NCBI RefSeq assembly: GCF_016909495.1
Contig: NZ_JAFBFW010000002.1
Coordinates: 496,001 to 560,000, forward strand
From: Pantoea coffeiphila
GTDB lineage: Bacteria; Pseudomonadota; Gammaproteobacteria; Enterobacterales; Enterobacteriaceae
Direction of reading: 5' to 3'
Length of the DNA: 64,000 nucleotides
The notes under the pieces are model-generated. The model had not been told where the DNA came from. It saw only the letters and a list, made by a program, of their open reading frames with translations, and ran no database searches. This document shows, piece after piece, positions 17,735-28,673 of the stretch (position 1 is the stretch's first letter; the number at the start of each line of letters is the position of its first letter). The position numbers were made by a program, and so were the translations under genes.

Positions 17735-19716
17735 TCAGCTGACTCTCCGCCATCCACCGAATTGAGGAAGAAATCCAGCGTAGCGTCGATGGTGCGGTTC
17801 ATCTGCACTTCAGGCTGCCAGCCGAGCAGCCGTTTCGCATTGCGAATCGACGGCTTGCGGTGCTCAACGTCCTGATAGCCCTTACCGTAATAGCTGCTGC
17901 TTTCCACCTCGCGGAATCCGGCGAACGGCGGGAAGCGATCGCGCAGCGGATGGCGATCAAAGCTCTCCAACAGCTGCTCCGCCAGCTGCTTGATGCTGGC
18001 TTCATTTTCCGGGTTACCGATATTAATAATCTGCCCGTCACAGTTCTGCTGCTTGTTTTCAATAATCAAAAACAGCGCTTCAATACCGTCACGAATATCG
18101 GTAAAGCAGCGCTTCTGCCGCCCACCGTCGATCAGTTTAATCGGTGAACCTTCAACCAGATTGAGGATCAGCTGGGTAATCGCCCGCGAGCTGCCAATAC
18201 GGGCGGCGTTGAGGTTATCCAGCCGCGGCCCCATCCAGTTAAACGGCCGGAACAGGGTGAAGCGCAGCCCCTCTTTCTCGCCGTAGGCCCAGATAACCCG
18301 ATCGAGCAGCTGCTTAGAGACGGAGTAAATCCAGCGCTGTTTGTTAATCGGCCCGACCACCAGATTCGAGTTGTCTTCGTCGAAGGTGTCATCGGTACAC
18401 ATACCGTACACTTCGGAGGTAGACGGGAAGATAATGCGCTTCTGGTACTTCACGCAGTCACGAATAATCTTCAGGTTCTCTTCAAAATCCAGCTCGAAGA
18501 CACGCAGAGGATTACGGGTATATTCAATCGGCGTGGCAATGGCGACCAGCGGCAGCACCACATCACATTTCTTAATATGGTACTCAATCCACTCCGAGTG
18601 GATGCTGATATCCCCCTCGACAAAGTGGAAACGCGGGTGGCCCACAAAGCGGCTGATGGCGTCTGAACCAATATCCAGGCCGTAAATTTCAAAGTTATCA
18701 TCCTGCAGCAGGCGCTCGGTCAAATGATTGCCGATAAAGCCGTTTACACCGAGGATCAGCACGCGGGTCAGGCGTTTAATCGCCGATACCGGCTGATTGT
18801 GCAGGATCGCCCCGCTGACCAGCCCCAGCGTTTGCGCCAGCTGCCGGCCCTGCATGTAGACACCGCTGTCGCCCTGGCCGGTAACGATCTCCAGCGCGCC
18901 CTCGCCGGTGGCTACCACCAGCGGGTTCACCGATAGCACGGTGCCCGGCTTCGCCGACGGGAAATCGTGCCTGACCGCCGACTGCCAGACGATAAATTTG
19001 CCGGAGCCCACAAAGCTAAACGCCCCCGGCCACGGATCGGTCACCGCACGCACCAGATTGTGAATACGATGGGCGGGCAGAGACCAGTCGATACGCCCGT
19101 CTTCCGGGGTGCGACGTCCAACGTAGCTCGCCTGACTCTCATCCTGTTCCCGCTCGGTAAAATCACCGCGTAAAATACCGGGCAGGCTGGCAGCCAGCAG
19201 CTCGGCACTGCTGAGGCACTGCTTGCGGTGCAGGGTCAGCGCATTATCCTGCGGATCGATAGCCACCCGCTGCTGGGCGACAATCGCCCCGGCATCGGCC
19301 CGCTTCACCATGCGGTGCAGGGTCACGCCGGTTTCTTCTTCGCCGTTGACCAGCACCCAGTTCAGCGGCGCGCGGCCACGATAGCGAGGCAGTAACGAAG
19401 CGTGCAGATTGAATGCCCCTTCGCTGGCGCTGTTGAGGATCGCGTCACTCAGCATCTGGCGATAGTGGAAGGAGAAAATCACCTGCGGCGCCATCGCTTT
19501 AATGCGCTCAACCCACAGCGGGTGGTTCACATCCTCTGGGGCATAGACCGGCACGCCCAGCTCTGCCGCCGTGCGGGCTACCGAGGCGTAAAACTGATTT
19601 TCAGCGGCATTATCCGCATGGGTAAAAATGGCTTCGATCTCGAACCCTGCGGTATGCAGCGCACGAATACCCGCGCAGCCAATATCATGGTAGGCAAAAA
19701 CCACGGCTTTCATCAT
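17731..19716 (-). CDS. arnA: Bifunctional formyltransferase / UDP-glucuronate decarboxylase ArnA
   Basis: A 661-residue fusion enzyme. Residues 1-300 are the formyltransferase domain ([20 protein letters not shown] with the catalytic Asn and His, then RADAGAIV). From about 315 the SDR decarboxylase domain begins with [20 protein letters not shown] and carries the Ser/Tyr/Lys set ([20 protein letters not shown]). It oxidatively decarboxylates UDP-glucuronate and formylates UDP-L-Ara4N. Two adjacent ATGs (19716 and 19713) are possible; the second gives 660 residues, the E. coli length. It overlaps the arnC stop. Confidence 0.96.
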   Translation of the reverse strand: MMKAVVFAYHDIGCAGIRALHTAGFEIEAIFTHADNAAENQFYASVARTAAELGVPVYAPEDVNHPLWVERIKAMAPQVIFSFHYRQMLSDAILNSASEGAFNLHASLLPRYRGRAPLNWVLVNGEEETGVTLHRMVKRADAGAIVAQQRVAIDPQDNALTLHRKQCLSSAELLAASLPGILRGDFTEREQDESQASYVGRRTPEDGRIDWSLPAHRIHNLVRAVTDPWPGAFSFVGSGKFIVWQSAVRHDFPSAKPGTVLSVNPLVVATGEGALEIVTGQGDSGVYMQGRQLAQTLGLVSGAILHNQPVSAIKRLTRVLILGVNGFIGNHLTERLLQDDNFEIYGLDIGSDAISRFVGHPRFHFVEGDISIHSEWIEYHIKKCDVVLPLVAIATPIEYTRNPLRVFELDFEENLKIIRDCVKYQKRIIFPSTSEVYGMCTDDTFDEDNSNLVVGPINKQRWIYSVSKQLLDRVIWAYGEKEGLRFTLFRPFNWMGPRLDNLNAARIGSSRAITQLILNLVEGSPIKLIDGGRQKRCFTDIRDGIEALFLIIENKQQNCDGQIINIGNPENEASIKQLAEQLLESFDRHPLRDRFPPFAGFREVESSSYYGKGYQDVEHRKPSIRNAKRLLGWQPEVQMNRTIDATLDFFLNSVDGGESAE

Positions 19717-20687
19717 TGCTTATCCTGTGTGGAGTCGGCGTTGTTACTGACAACGCGCTGAATAAAATAGCGAGGGCGAGCGCGGACATCGTTGTAAATG
19801 CGTCCGATATACTCACCAAGCAGGCCCATACCTACAAACTGCGCGCCGACAAAAATAAACAGCACGGCAAACAGCATAAACACCCCTTCCGCCGACCACT
19901 CCGGGCCGAGGAACAGCCGCATCACCACCAGCAGTACCGCAATGGCAAATCCCGACAGCGCGATGATGCTGCCGAACACGCTCAGCAGACGCAGTGGCGT
20001 GGTGGTCAGGCAGGTAATCAGGTCGTACATCAGGTTAATCAGCCGCATAAAGCTGTACTTGGAATCACCAAATTCCCGTTCGGCGTGCATTACCGGAATT
20101 TCCGTCGCCCGGCGGGCAAAGGTGTTGGCAAGAATCGGGATAAAGGTACTGCGCTCGTGACAGTGCAGCATCGCATCGATGATATGGCGTCGATAGGCAC
20201 GCAGCATGCAGCCGTAATCCCCCATTGCCTTGCCGGTGGTCCGCTGGATCAGGCGGTTAATCATCTGCGAAGCAAATTTGCGGAACCAGCTGTCCTGGCG
20301 GTTCTGGCGTACGGTGCCGACCACGTCATAGCCTTCCATCGCCACCGCGACCAGCCGGGGAATTTCCTCCGGCGGATTCTGTAAATCCGCGTCCAGGGTA
20401 ATAATCAGATCGCCCGACACGTGGCTGAATCCGGCCATAATCGCCGAGTGCTGGCCGTAGTTACGGTTCAGCAATACCGCCACCACCTTACTTCCCGGCA
20501 GTTCGGCGGCGGCGGTCAGCATCTCCGCCGAGCTGTCGCTGCTGCCGTCATCCACCAGCAGAATTTCGTAATCCACCGTCAGCGTGTCGCAGGCGGCCTG
20601 CGTCCGGCGGATTAACTCGTTCAGGCTTTCCTGTTCGTTGTAAACCGGGATTACCACCGAGACCTTTTTAATATCCTGGTCTGTCAT
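19713..20687 (-). CDS. arnC: Undecaprenyl-phosphate L-Ara4FN transferase ArnC
   Basis: A 324-residue GT-A family 2 glycosyltransferase. [20 protein letters not shown] opens the catalytic domain, the metal-binding [10 protein letters not shown] follows, and two C-terminal hydrophobic segments anchor it in the inner membrane. It moves L-Ara4FN from UDP to undecaprenyl phosphate. The start at 20687 (MTDQDIKK) gives the length of E. coli ArnC and has an upstream AGGT; an ATG at 20702 would add five residues and overlap arnB. Confidence 0.95.
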   Translation of the reverse strand: MTDQDIKKVSVVIPVYNEQESLNELIRRTQAACDTLTVDYEILLVDDGSSDSSAEMLTAAAELPGSKVVAVLLNRNYGQHSAIMAGFSHVSGDLIITLDADLQNPPEEIPRLVAVAMEGYDVVGTVRQNRQDSWFRKFASQMINRLIQRTTGKAMGDYGCMLRAYRRHIIDAMLHCHERSTFIPILANTFARRATEIPVMHAEREFGDSKYSFMRLINLMYDLITCLTTTPLRLLSVFGSIIALSGFAIAVLLVVMRLFLGPEWSAEGVFMLFAVLFIFVGAQFVGMGLLGEYIGRIYNDVRARPRYFIQRVVSNNADSTQDKQ

Positions 20688-20688
20688 C

Positions 20689-21828
20689 TTATTTACCTGC
20701 AATCTGGCGTAGTGCGGCGATAACGCGATCGGTATCTTCGTCGGTCATCGTCGGGAACAGCGGGATGGAACAAATGCGCGCGGAATTCCACTCCGTATTG
20801 GGGAGCGTTAAGTCAGGGAAGCGTTCGCGGTAATATTTTTGCGTGTGGGCAGCACGGAAATGCAGCCCGCTGCCGATGCCCTGTTCCTTCAGACGCTGCA
20901 TCAGCTCATCGCGGCTGAGGCCGCAGGTCTGCGGATCGATGCGCAGAATAAACAGATGCCAGGCGTGCTGGTGCGGCCAGTCGGGCTGCTTCAGCGGCAG
21001 GAAGGGCGTATCGGCAAGTTCAAGCAGATAGCGACGGGCGATCTGCTCGCGGCGGGCATTATGCTGCGCCAGTTTTTTCAGCTGCACCAGGGCAATAGCG
21101 GCATTCAGATCGGCCAGATTGTATTTGTACCCTGGCGCGATCACTTCCGCCTGCGGCGCACGGCCGTGAGTCTGGCGATCGTAGGCATCAACCCCCAGCC
21201 CGTGAAACTTCAGACTGCGCACGCGGTCAGCCAGAGCCGCATCGTCGGTCACCACCAGGCCACCTTCGGCACAGCTCATATTTTTAATGGCGTGGAAAGA
21301 GAAAATCGCCGTTCCCGTCGCCCCCACGTGGCGGCCCTGATAGAAGGTGCCGGCAGCATGAGCGGCATCATCAATCACGGCAATGCCGTAGCGTTTACCC
21401 AGCGCGTGAATCGCGTCGATATCCGCCGGCACACCGGCATAGTGCACGGGAATAATGGCTTTGGTTCGCGGGGTGATCGCCGCTTCAATCAATTCAGGGG
21501 TCACCATCAGCGTATCGCGGTCGACGTCGATCATCACCGGTGTGGCACCCAGCAGCGCAATCATATTCAGCGTGGAAACCCAGGTTATCGACGGCGTAAT
21601 GACTTCGTCGCCCGCCTGAATACCCAGCGCCATCAGCGTGACGTGCATCCCGGCGGTCGCTGAACTGACGGCAATGGCATGACTGTTACCGGTTAACTGG
21701 CAAAATTCCTGCTCAAGCTGCTGATTTTTAGGTCCGGTGGTGATCCAACCGGAGCGCAAAACCTCTGCCAGCGCGTCAAGTTCTTCACTGCCCATCGCCG
21801 GGCGGGAAAAAGGTAAAAACTCCAACAT
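20689..21828 (-). CDS. arnB: UDP-L-Ara4O aminotransferase ArnB
   Basis: A 379-residue PLP-dependent sugar aminotransferase (DegT/DnrJ/EryC1 family). [20 protein letters not shown] opens the protein, [10 protein letters not shown] and the PLP lysine of [14 protein letters not shown] follow. It transaminates UDP-L-Ara4-ketose with glutamate. It is the first gene of the arnBCADTEF operon; a PmrA-box promoter lies about 200-240 bases upstream. Confidence 0.95.
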   Translation of the reverse strand: MLEFLPFSRPAMGSEELDALAEVLRSGWITTGPKNQQLEQEFCQLTGNSHAIAVSSATAGMHVTLMALGIQAGDEVITPSITWVSTLNMIALLGATPVMIDVDRDTLMVTPELIEAAITPRTKAIIPVHYAGVPADIDAIHALGKRYGIAVIDDAAHAAGTFYQGRHVGATGTAIFSFHAIKNMSCAEGGLVVTDDAALADRVRSLKFHGLGVDAYDRQTHGRAPQAEVIAPGYKYNLADLNAAIALVQLKKLAQHNARREQIARRYLLELADTPFLPLKQPDWPHQHAWHLFILRIDPQTCGLSRDELMQRLKEQGIGSGLHFRAAHTQKYYRERFPDLTLPNTEWNSARICSIPLFPTMTDEDTDRVIAALRQIAGK

Positions 21829-22027
21829 TGATTAATCTCACTAAACAGTTATCACCAATAAGCTGGCAGAAATTAACCGTGGGGCGTGCAAAACCGCACC
21901 TCGGGAAAAGTGGATGATAGTTGGGATAGCCCCGTGAAAACGCCAACGGTAAAAACATCGCCGTTAGCCACGAAAACAGACCGAGACAGTAACTCACTAA
22001 CAATAGGCGAGTTATCTTAGCCTCGCG

Positions 22028-22071
22028 ACTATACACAGAGCATAAATGAATTTTCTTAGGGGAAGATTAAG
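22028..22071 (-). promoter_or_regulatory. PmrA (BasR)-type promoter of the arn operon
   Basis: Read on the minus strand, CTTAAT-CTTCC-CCTAAG (22071 to 22055) matches the PmrA half-site pair with a 5-base spacer and one mismatch. A -10-like TATAGT lies at 22033-22028, 21 bases downstream, the usual geometry. The predicted leader to arnB is about 190 bases. This implies induction by acid, iron or cationic peptides through PmrAB. Confidence 0.75.
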
Positions 22072-22230
22072 AACATCTGTCGGCGAGAGATTAAATCAGG
22101 TTGGTTGTCGTGCCGTTTATCTAAAGATGGCAGAACAAAAAACAATCTACCAGGATAAAGCTGAACTATAAAATAAACTTCATATTTTTGTCACAAAACA
22201 TTTGTGAATATTGCGACAGAGACACACGCA

Positions 22231-22263
22231 AAAACAGGGCCACCCGCTAACTCAAGGTGGCCC
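22231..22263 (-). terminator. Terminator of the pentitol ABC operon
   Basis: Stem GGGCCACC / GGTGGCCC with an 11-base loop, then TG and a T-run on the minus strand, 10 bases after the binding-protein stop. The remaining gap to arnB (21829-22230) holds the arn leader and promoter; no gene is supported there. Confidence 0.85.
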
Positions 22264-22272
22264 GGCGGCAGA

Positions 22273-23271
22273 TTACTTACGTGCGTCCAGCAGCTGGGTA
22301 GCGTTTTCCGGCGTCACTTCGGTCCACGGCACGGAGTAGCGTTTTGATTTGCCGTCGTCCCAGGCCATTTTACCTTCGTACTGTTTCCAGATGGTCGACT
22401 GCGGCTGATAGCTGTCGCCCTTCACCGCACGCAGCGCCACGTCGATCGACCCCTGCATCTGCGCGTGTGCATCCTGCAGAATCGAGACCATCTCACCCGC
22501 CTGCACCGCACGGATCGCATCGGAAACGCCGTCCACACCGGCAATGGCAAAGTCTTTCACATTCAGATTGGCACCCTTGATCGCTTCAATCGCGCCCAGC
22601 GCCATTTCATCGTTCTGCGCGATCACGCCGTTAATCTGTCCACGGTGTTTTTGTAACCAGTTTTCCATCAGCGGCAGTGCTTCGGCGCGTGACCAGTTGG
22701 CCGTTTTACGCTCCAGCACCTTCACGTTACCGGCACCGCATTCGGCGATGGCTTTATCGTTGCCCTGGCCGCGCTGGATCTCACCGCTGCCGCCCTTCGG
22801 TCCTTCAATAATCACCACGTTGCCTTTGCAGTTCATTTTCTTTAGCACTGCTTTGGCTTCCATATAGCCGCCCAGTACGTCATCGGACACCACTTCGGAG
22901 GTCATCTTGTCGGTATTCAGGCGAGCATTGGTCACCACCACCGGAATTTTCGCTTCGTTGGCCATGGTCACCACGTCGATATTCGCTTCGTAGTCCATCG
23001 GGTTAATAATAATCGCATCGACGTGGGTCTGAATGGCGGTTTCCGCCTGGTTGTTCTGCACCAGCGGATCGTAACGACCATCGTAAACGGTTAACTGTAC
23101 GTCACCGCTTTTTACGGCCGGATGCTCTTTACCGGCTTTTTCCATCAGCTGGACAAATTCCGCTTTCATTCCGTACATCAGCACGGCGATTTTAACCGGT
23201 GCGGCGTGAGCGGCCATGCTGCCCATTAACAGGCCGGAGGTCAACAGGGCTATTTTCGTCATCTTATGCAT
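22273..23271 (-). CDS. Sugar ABC transporter periplasmic binding protein
   Basis: A 332-residue RbsB-like (PBP type 1) protein. A signal peptide (IALLTSGLLMGSMAAHA, cleavage before APVKI) is followed by the two-lobe domain with AETAIQTHVDAIIINPMDYE and the hinge AIAGVDGVSDAI. The start at 23271 has AGGAG at a good distance; an upstream in-frame start at 23301 is less likely. It is the last gene of a five-gene operon with permease, ATPase, xylulokinase and pentitol dehydrogenase, so the ligand is probably a pentitol such as xylitol or a related pentose. Confidence 0.85.
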   Translation of the reverse strand: MHKMTKIALLTSGLLMGSMAAHAAPVKIAVLMYGMKAEFVQLMEKAGKEHPAVKSGDVQLTVYDGRYDPLVQNNQAETAIQTHVDAIIINPMDYEANIDVVTMANEAKIPVVVTNARLNTDKMTSEVVSDDVLGGYMEAKAVLKKMNCKGNVVIIEGPKGGSGEIQRGQGNDKAIAECGAGNVKVLERKTANWSRAEALPLMENWLQKHRGQINGVIAQNDEMALGAIEAIKGANLNVKDFAIAGVDGVSDAIRAVQAGEMVSILQDAHAQMQGSIDVALRAVKGDSYQPQSTIWKQYEGKMAWDDGKSKRYSVPWTEVTPENATQLLDARK

Positions 23272-23340
23272 TTTAACTCCTGGTTTTTGTAGGATACTCA
23301 CCTGTTAAACAGGCTATTTATTTATTCCGCGAACACAGTA

Positions 23341-24381
23341 TTAATCGCGCTGTTGTTTACGCGACGGATCGAGCAGTACGGCAACCACAATTAATGCGCC
23401 TTTAATAATCTGCTGGTAATAAGACTGCACGCCGAGCAGATCCAGGCCGTTATTCATTACGCCGATAATTAAAATACCGAACAGCGTACCGACCAGCGTT
23501 CCCACACCTCCGGCCATACTGGTACCGCCAATCACCACGGCGGCGATGGCATCCAGCTCGTAGGCGGCCCCGGCGTTGGTTTGTGCCGAACCGGTGCGAG
23601 CGGTGAGGATCAGCCCGGCAATCCCGGCCAGTGCGCCGCACAGGGTGTATACCAGCACCTTAATTTTCACCACGCTGATGCCTGAAGTGCGAGCGCTTTT
23701 CTGGTTACCGCCCACCGCGTAAACGTAGCGGCCAAACAGGGTTTTATTCAGCAATACCCAGGCCAGAGCAAACAGCACCACAAACAGGATCACCGGCACC
23801 GGAATGCCCAACACGTAGCCATTGCCTAACCAGCGGAAGTCTGAATTAAGCTGCGAGACCGGGTTACCGTCGGTGGTCAGCAGCGCCAGCCCACGCGCCG
23901 CAGAGAGCATGCCCATGGTGACGATAAACGGCTGCAGGCGGTAGCGCGCCAGAATCGTGCCGTTCAGCAGACCGCAGACAATGCCGATGCCCAGCGCGAT
24001 AATCAGCGGCATCAGCACCGCATGGGCGGTATCGCCAATCGCCAGCCCGGTGTTGGTGGTGGCAAAGCGCGCGGCCACGATGCCGCTCAGCGCCAGCACC
24101 GACCCTACCGACAGGTCCACCCCGGCGGTAATAATCACAAAGGTCATGCCGATGGCCAGAATGCCGTTAATTGAAATCTGGCGCAGAACAATCAGCATAT
24201 TTTCATTACTGAGGAAGTAATTACTGCTCCAGGCGCCTTTGGCAACCTGAACTTCACCAATTGCCGTTACCACCAGGCACAGAACGAAGAATGCGATAAT
24301 AATGCCGTATTTATGCAGGTGACGCTTATTTCGGGCGAATAAAGACAACCCAGGTGTCAGTGAATGAGTAGAGTTCATCAT
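23341..24381 (-). CDS. Sugar ABC transporter permease (RbsC family)
   Basis: A 346-residue inner-membrane permease with about ten hydrophobic segments. ITAGVDLSVGSVLALSG and VIGGTSMAGGVGTLVGTLFG are RbsC/XylH-type signatures; the second is the region that contacts the ATPase. It forms the channel with the adjacent ATPase and binding protein. Two ATGs (24381 and 24378) are equally possible. Confidence 0.9.
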   Translation of the reverse strand: MMNSTHSLTPGLSLFARNKRHLHKYGIIIAFFVLCLVVTAIGEVQVAKGAWSSNYFLSNENMLIVLRQISINGILAIGMTFVIITAGVDLSVGSVLALSGIVAARFATTNTGLAIGDTAHAVLMPLIIALGIGIVCGLLNGTILARYRLQPFIVTMGMLSAARGLALLTTDGNPVSQLNSDFRWLGNGYVLGIPVPVILFVVLFALAWVLLNKTLFGRYVYAVGGNQKSARTSGISVVKIKVLVYTLCGALAGIAGLILTARTGSAQTNAGAAYELDAIAAVVIGGTSMAGGVGTLVGTLFGILIIGVMNNGLDLLGVQSYYQQIIKGALIVVAVLLDPSRKQQRD

Positions 24382-24461
24382 TTTTTCTCTTTTAAGCCGG
24401 TCAGAATTCAGAGGCCGAATAATTAACGGCCATTGATTCCCGCCAGATAGTTAAAGCGGAT

Positions 24462-25967
24462 TTACACCGCCAGCTTCATTAATTCCGCCTGGGTAACATT
24501 GTCAGCCGATAATTCCCCGGCCAGTGCACCATCTTTAAAAACAAGGATGCGATCGCTCATGCCAATAATTTCCGACAGCTCGGAGGAAACCATAATAATT
24601 CCGCGATCCTTCAGGGCGAATTCTGACATAAAGCGGTAAATCTCTTTTTTCGCGCCAACATCAATGCCGCGCGTCGGTTCATCCAGCAGCATCACCTGCG
24701 GATCGACCAGCGCCCAGCGCCCCAGCACCACTTTCTGCTGATTACCGCCGCTCAGGTTGCCCACCAGCTGATCGCCGTCCGGAGTTTTGACGTTAAAACG
24801 CTGGATCATCTCCCGCGTGCGCTGCTGCTCGCGGCGATCGCTGATAAATCCTCCCCGGCTGATATCCTGGAACGAGGCAATATTGATGTTTTCATTCACC
24901 GACCGACACAGCACTAACCCGGTCTCTTTGCGATCTTCCGTCACATAGGCAATACCGCTGGCAATCGACTCCTTCGGCGAATGGCGCGCCAGGGTTTTCC
25001 CGCCCAGCTGCACCGTTCCGCTGTCGGCGTGGCGAATGCCAAATATCAGATCGAGAAACTCACTGCGCCCTGAACCCACCAGGCCGTAAATACCGAGAAT
25101 TTCTCCGCGCTTCAGCGTCAGGCTGATATCCCGCACCTTTCTTCCCCAGCTCAGGTTGTTCACCTGCATCATCACTTCATCGCCGGGCCGGTTGAACTTG
25201 GCGAATTCGTTTTCAAACTCACCGCCGATAATGTGTTCAATCAGCTGCTCGCGAGTGATATCGCTCAGAAAACCCTCATGGATATAACTGCCGTCGCGGA
25301 AAATGGTGTAGCTGTCGGCGATCTGGAAAATTTCCGCCAGCCGGTGCGAAACATAGATAATCCCCTTACCCTTCTGCGCCAGCCGGGTGATCACCTGGAA
25401 AATCTTCTGCACGTCCTCTTCGCCAATCGCCGAGGTCGGTTCATCCATAATGATGATGTCGGCATTGGCGTGCGACAGCGCCTTGGCGATCTCCACCAGC
25501 TGCTGCTCCGCCACGCTGAGATTGCGCATCTTCTCGGTCGGCGACAGGGTGAAGTGCAGATCCGCCAGCAGATCGGCGGTCTGCTGATTCATCCGGCGGA
25601 AATCCACAAAACCAAAACGGCGCGGCTCGCGTCCCAGCCAGATATTTTCGGCTACGGTCAGGTCAGCGATGGTGCTGAGTTCCTGCTGGACGATAGCAAT
25701 GCCGGCCGCCAGCGCCTCTTTGGGATGAGAGAACTCACAGCGCTTGCCGTTAATAAAGATATCGCCGCTGTCGGGTTGAACAAATCCCATCAGAATGCTG
25801 AGAAACGTCGATTTCCCCGCGCCGTTGCCGCCGCACAGGGCGTGGATCGATCCCCGCCGCAGGCAGAATTCGGCATTCTTCAGCGCCACCACCGGCCCGA
25901 AGCTCTTCTTCACGCCGCTGACCTCCAGCAGATAAGCGGACTGCTCTCCTCCGGCTGACTGACTCAT
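24462..25967 (-). CDS. Sugar ABC transporter ATP-binding protein (RbsA family)
   Basis: A 501-residue protein with two nucleotide-binding domains. The first has CGGNGAGKSTF, signature LSVAEQQLVEIAKALS and IIIMDEPTSAI. The second has GLVGSGRSEF in place of a canonical Walker A, as usual in this family, then LSGGNQQKVVLGRWAL and MLLDEPTRGIDVGAK. The start at 25967 overlaps the kinase stop (ATGA) and follows AGGTGAG; a 61-codon upstream extension lies inside the kinase gene and is rejected. Confidence 0.92.
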   Translation of the reverse strand: MSQSAGGEQSAYLLEVSGVKKSFGPVVALKNAEFCLRRGSIHALCGGNGAGKSTFLSILMGFVQPDSGDIFINGKRCEFSHPKEALAAGIAIVQQELSTIADLTVAENIWLGREPRRFGFVDFRRMNQQTADLLADLHFTLSPTEKMRNLSVAEQQLVEIAKALSHANADIIIMDEPTSAIGEEDVQKIFQVITRLAQKGKGIIYVSHRLAEIFQIADSYTIFRDGSYIHEGFLSDITREQLIEHIIGGEFENEFAKFNRPGDEVMMQVNNLSWGRKVRDISLTLKRGEILGIYGLVGSGRSEFLDLIFGIRHADSGTVQLGGKTLARHSPKESIASGIAYVTEDRKETGLVLCRSVNENINIASFQDISRGGFISDRREQQRTREMIQRFNVKTPDGDQLVGNLSGGNQQKVVLGRWALVDPQVMLLDEPTRGIDVGAKKEIYRFMSEFALKDRGIIMVSSELSEIIGMSDRILVFKDGALAGELSADNVTQAELMKLAV

Positions 25968-27478
25968 AAACTCACCTCGTACTCTTTGTGCAGTAAATGC
26001 AGGTAGCGCTGATAGAGATCGGCATAGCGGCGCGTGCGGTCGGCATCCGGCTGCGCGCGGCTGCTTTCGTCCAGCCGCACAAACTGCTGGCTCAGTTCGG
26101 CAAGCAGCGCGGCCGGGGAGCACTCGCTGCCGCCGTGCAACCGATGGCACCAGATGGCCTGGATCGCCGCGCCCAGCGCCGCGCTCTCTTTTTCATGCAG
26201 GCACACTACCGGGCAGTCCATCACGTCGGCTACGATCTGCCGCCAGCGCGGGCTGTTAGCCCCGCCGCCGGTCAGACGGATCTCGCCGACCGCCACGCCC
26301 TGCTGGCGGAACAGATCCAACCCGAAGCGCAGGCCGTAGGTCGCCCCTTCCACCACCGCCAGGCAGAGGTTCGCCGGGGTCAGATTATCGCTGTCCAGAT
26401 TGTGCAGACTGGCCTTCGCCGCCGGCAGTTCCGGAACCCGCTCGCCGTTGAAGAACGGCAGCAGCAGCATCCCGCCCGCGCCTGGCTCCGCCTGTTCCAG
26501 CGCCTGATTAAACGATGCCAGGTCCTGATTCAGCAGATGCTGTACGGTGGTGGTCGCCGAGGTCACATTCATGGTGCAAATCAGCGGCAGCCAGCCGTTG
26601 GTACTGGAGCAGAATCCGGCGATCATCGCGGAATCCGCCACCACGGGGCTGTCAGAACAGGCAAACAGCGTACCGGATGTGCCAAGACTCATGGTCAGTA
26701 TCCCGGGCTGGATATTGCCCGTACCGATAGCCGCCATCATATTGTCACCGCCGCCGCTGGCCACCAGCGTACCCGGGCGCAGGCCCAGTGCAGCCATCGC
26801 CCGTTCACACACTGTGCCCACCGGCCGTTCGGCTGAAATCAGCGGCGGCAGCGCGTTCCACAGGCGGCCGCTGTCGTCGATCAGTTCCACCGTGCGGCGA
26901 TCCCAGCAGCGCTGGCGGATATCAAACAGTCCGCTGCCGGAAGCATCGCCGTACTCTGCGCAGCGCACATCGGTCAGCCAGAAGTTCAGATAATCGTGCG
27001 GCAGCAGCACCGTTGCCAGCCGCTGCCACAGTTCAGGATGCTGCTGTTTGAACCAGACGATTTTTGAGGCGGTATAGCCGGTGGCAACCGTCAGGCCTAG
27101 CTGCTCCAGCGAACCCTGTTCTCCACCCAGCTGTTCCAGCAGCCAGGCGTTTTCATCGGCGGTACTGGTGTCGCACCACAGTTTGACCGCGTGCAGCACC
27201 TCTCCGGCATCATCCAGCGCCACGAAGCCGTGCTGCTGGCCGGAAACCGACAGCGCAGCAATCTGCTGCGGGTCCACGCCCGCAGCCACCGTTGCCTGCT
27301 TAAACGCGGCGATCAGTGCGTCAGTCCACCATTCAGCCTGCTGCTCGCGCCGCCCGGATGAATCACTGATCAGCTGATGTGACGCGCTACCGCTACCGAG
27401 GAGAGTCCCGCTCTGGTCATCAACAATCACCACTTTGGTACCCTGGGTACCGCAGTCAATGCCCGCATACAGCGCCAT
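25964..27478 (-). CDS. xylB: Xylulokinase (FGGY family)
   Basis: A 504-residue FGGY carbohydrate kinase. MALYAGIDCGTQGTKVVIVD is the N-terminal phosphate-binding motif. ALSVSGQQHGFVALD matches the xylulokinase substrate loop, GGGDNMMAAIGTG carries the catalytic Asp and LTGGGANSPRWRQIVADV is the C-terminal FGGY signature. It phosphorylates D-xylulose, the expected product of both the adjacent pentitol dehydrogenase and the divergent D-lyxose isomerase. It lies in the operon between dehydrogenase and ATPase genes. Confidence 0.88.
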   Translation of the reverse strand: MALYAGIDCGTQGTKVVIVDDQSGTLLGSGSASHQLISDSSGRREQQAEWWTDALIAAFKQATVAAGVDPQQIAALSVSGQQHGFVALDDAGEVLHAVKLWCDTSTADENAWLLEQLGGEQGSLEQLGLTVATGYTASKIVWFKQQHPELWQRLATVLLPHDYLNFWLTDVRCAEYGDASGSGLFDIRQRCWDRRTVELIDDSGRLWNALPPLISAERPVGTVCERAMAALGLRPGTLVASGGGDNMMAAIGTGNIQPGILTMSLGTSGTLFACSDSPVVADSAMIAGFCSSTNGWLPLICTMNVTSATTTVQHLLNQDLASFNQALEQAEPGAGGMLLLPFFNGERVPELPAAKASLHNLDSDNLTPANLCLAVVEGATYGLRFGLDLFRQQGVAVGEIRLTGGGANSPRWRQIVADVMDCPVVCLHEKESAALGAAIQAIWCHRLHGGSECSPAALLAELSQQFVRLDESSRAQPDADRTRRYADLYQRYLHLLHKEYEVSL

Positions 27479-27481
27479 GAC

Positions 27482-28516
27482 TTACTCCATTTCCAGCATG
27501 ATTTTGATGTCGTCAGGGTTACCCGCCGCCGCCCGTTCAAACGCCGCCACGCTGTCGACAAACTTATAGGTTTGCGAAATCAGCGGCTGAACGCGCAGCT
27601 TGCCGGAACTGAGCAGGCGCAGGGTGCGCGGATACATATTGGCGTAGCGGAAAATCGTCTTGAAGGTCACTTCTTTGGCCTGGGCCGCCACGATATCCAT
27701 CGGCGCGGCGTCAATAGGCATGCCAACCAGCACTGCGGTGCCGCCCGGTGCAATATGTTCGCTGATCCCGGCAATCGCTGGCTTCGCGCCGCTGCACTCA
27801 AACACCACGTCAACACCGTTACCGCTGGTCAGGCGCGCCACGGTGGCCGCCAGCTGACCGCTTTTGATATTTACCGCGTGCAGGCCTTCGTAGTTCGCCG
27901 CCACCTGGAGTTTTTCATCAAACAGGTCGCAGATAATCACGTCGGAACAGCCGCCCGCCAGTGCCGCCAGCGCGGTCACCACGCCAATCGGGCCGGCTCC
28001 GATCACCAGGGCGATATCGCCCGGCTTGATCGCCGCTTTAGTGGCCGCATGCATACCGATTGCCAGCGGTTCAACCATCGCACCCTCGGCAAAGCTGACG
28101 TTGTCCGGCAGCTTGAAGGTAAATGCCGCAGGGTGGATCACCGTTTCACGCAGGCAGCCGTGGATCGGCGGCGTAGCCCAGAAGCGTACCGCCGGGTCGA
28201 GGTTATAGATCCCGGCCCGCGACTGCGCCGACTGCATATCCGGAATACCCGGTTCCATACACACGCGATCGCCAGGCTGTAAATGCTTCACGCCTTTGCC
28301 GACCGCCAGCACCACACCGGAGGCTTCATGACCCAGCACCATCGGCGCTTCCACCACGAATGGCCCGATACGTCCGTGCTGGTAGTAGTGCACATCACTG
28401 CCGCAGATCCCGACAGAATGGATCTTGATCTCAACATCGGTGTCGCCCAGCTGCTCATCAAACTGACGATCTTCAATGGCAATTTTGCCTGCTTCTGCAA
28501 GAACTAACGCTTTCAT
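27482..28516 (-). CDS. Pentitol (xylitol-type) dehydrogenase
   Basis: A 344-residue zinc-dependent medium-chain dehydrogenase. The catalytic zinc ligands Cys38 ([10 protein letters not shown]), His63 and Glu64 (LGHEASG) and Glu149 are present, and the Rossmann motif is [11 protein letters not shown]. The four structural-zinc cysteines of classical alcohol dehydrogenases are absent; the lobe reads [15 protein letters not shown], as in polyol dehydrogenases. The start at 28516 follows GGGAG. Xylitol to D-xylulose is the most likely reaction given the adjacent xylulokinase; D-sorbitol or L-arabitol remain possible. It heads the operon. Confidence 0.82.
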   Translation of the reverse strand: MKALVLAEAGKIAIEDRQFDEQLGDTDVEIKIHSVGICGSDVHYYQHGRIGPFVVEAPMVLGHEASGVVLAVGKGVKHLQPGDRVCMEPGIPDMQSAQSRAGIYNLDPAVRFWATPPIHGCLRETVIHPAAFTFKLPDNVSFAEGAMVEPLAIGMHAATKAAIKPGDIALVIGAGPIGVVTALAALAGGCSDVIICDLFDEKLQVAANYEGLHAVNIKSGQLAATVARLTSGNGVDVVFECSGAKPAIAGISEHIAPGGTAVLVGMPIDAAPMDIVAAQAKEVTFKTIFRYANMYPRTLRLLSSGKLRVQPLISQTYKFVDSVAAFERAAAGNPDDIKIMLEME

Positions 28517-28540
28517 ATTCGGCTCCCGGTGATATCTAAA

Positions 28541-28555
28541 TGGTATCGATAACAT
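28541..28555. promoter_or_regulatory. LacI-type operator, dehydrogenase side
   Basis: TGGTATCGATAACAT is a near-palindrome with a central CG, typical of LacI-family operators. It lies 25 bases upstream of the dehydrogenase start. The same motif recurs in inverted orientation at 28701-28715. Confidence 0.7.
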
Positions 28556-28673
28556 TAATATGACAGCGACAATATCGGATTCGGGGTTAAAAATGTGTGA
28601 CTCCGGTTAAATTTTTGGCTTTTTCATTACTGAAACATCGTTTCGAGGCGGATAATGGCGCATGAGAGGCAAT

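Noticed and set aside
21785-22036. 83-residue hydrophobic frame upstream of arnB as a leader peptide gene
   Set aside because: Its start codon overlaps the predicted -10 of the PmrA promoter, so it would not be on that transcript, and it runs into arnB.
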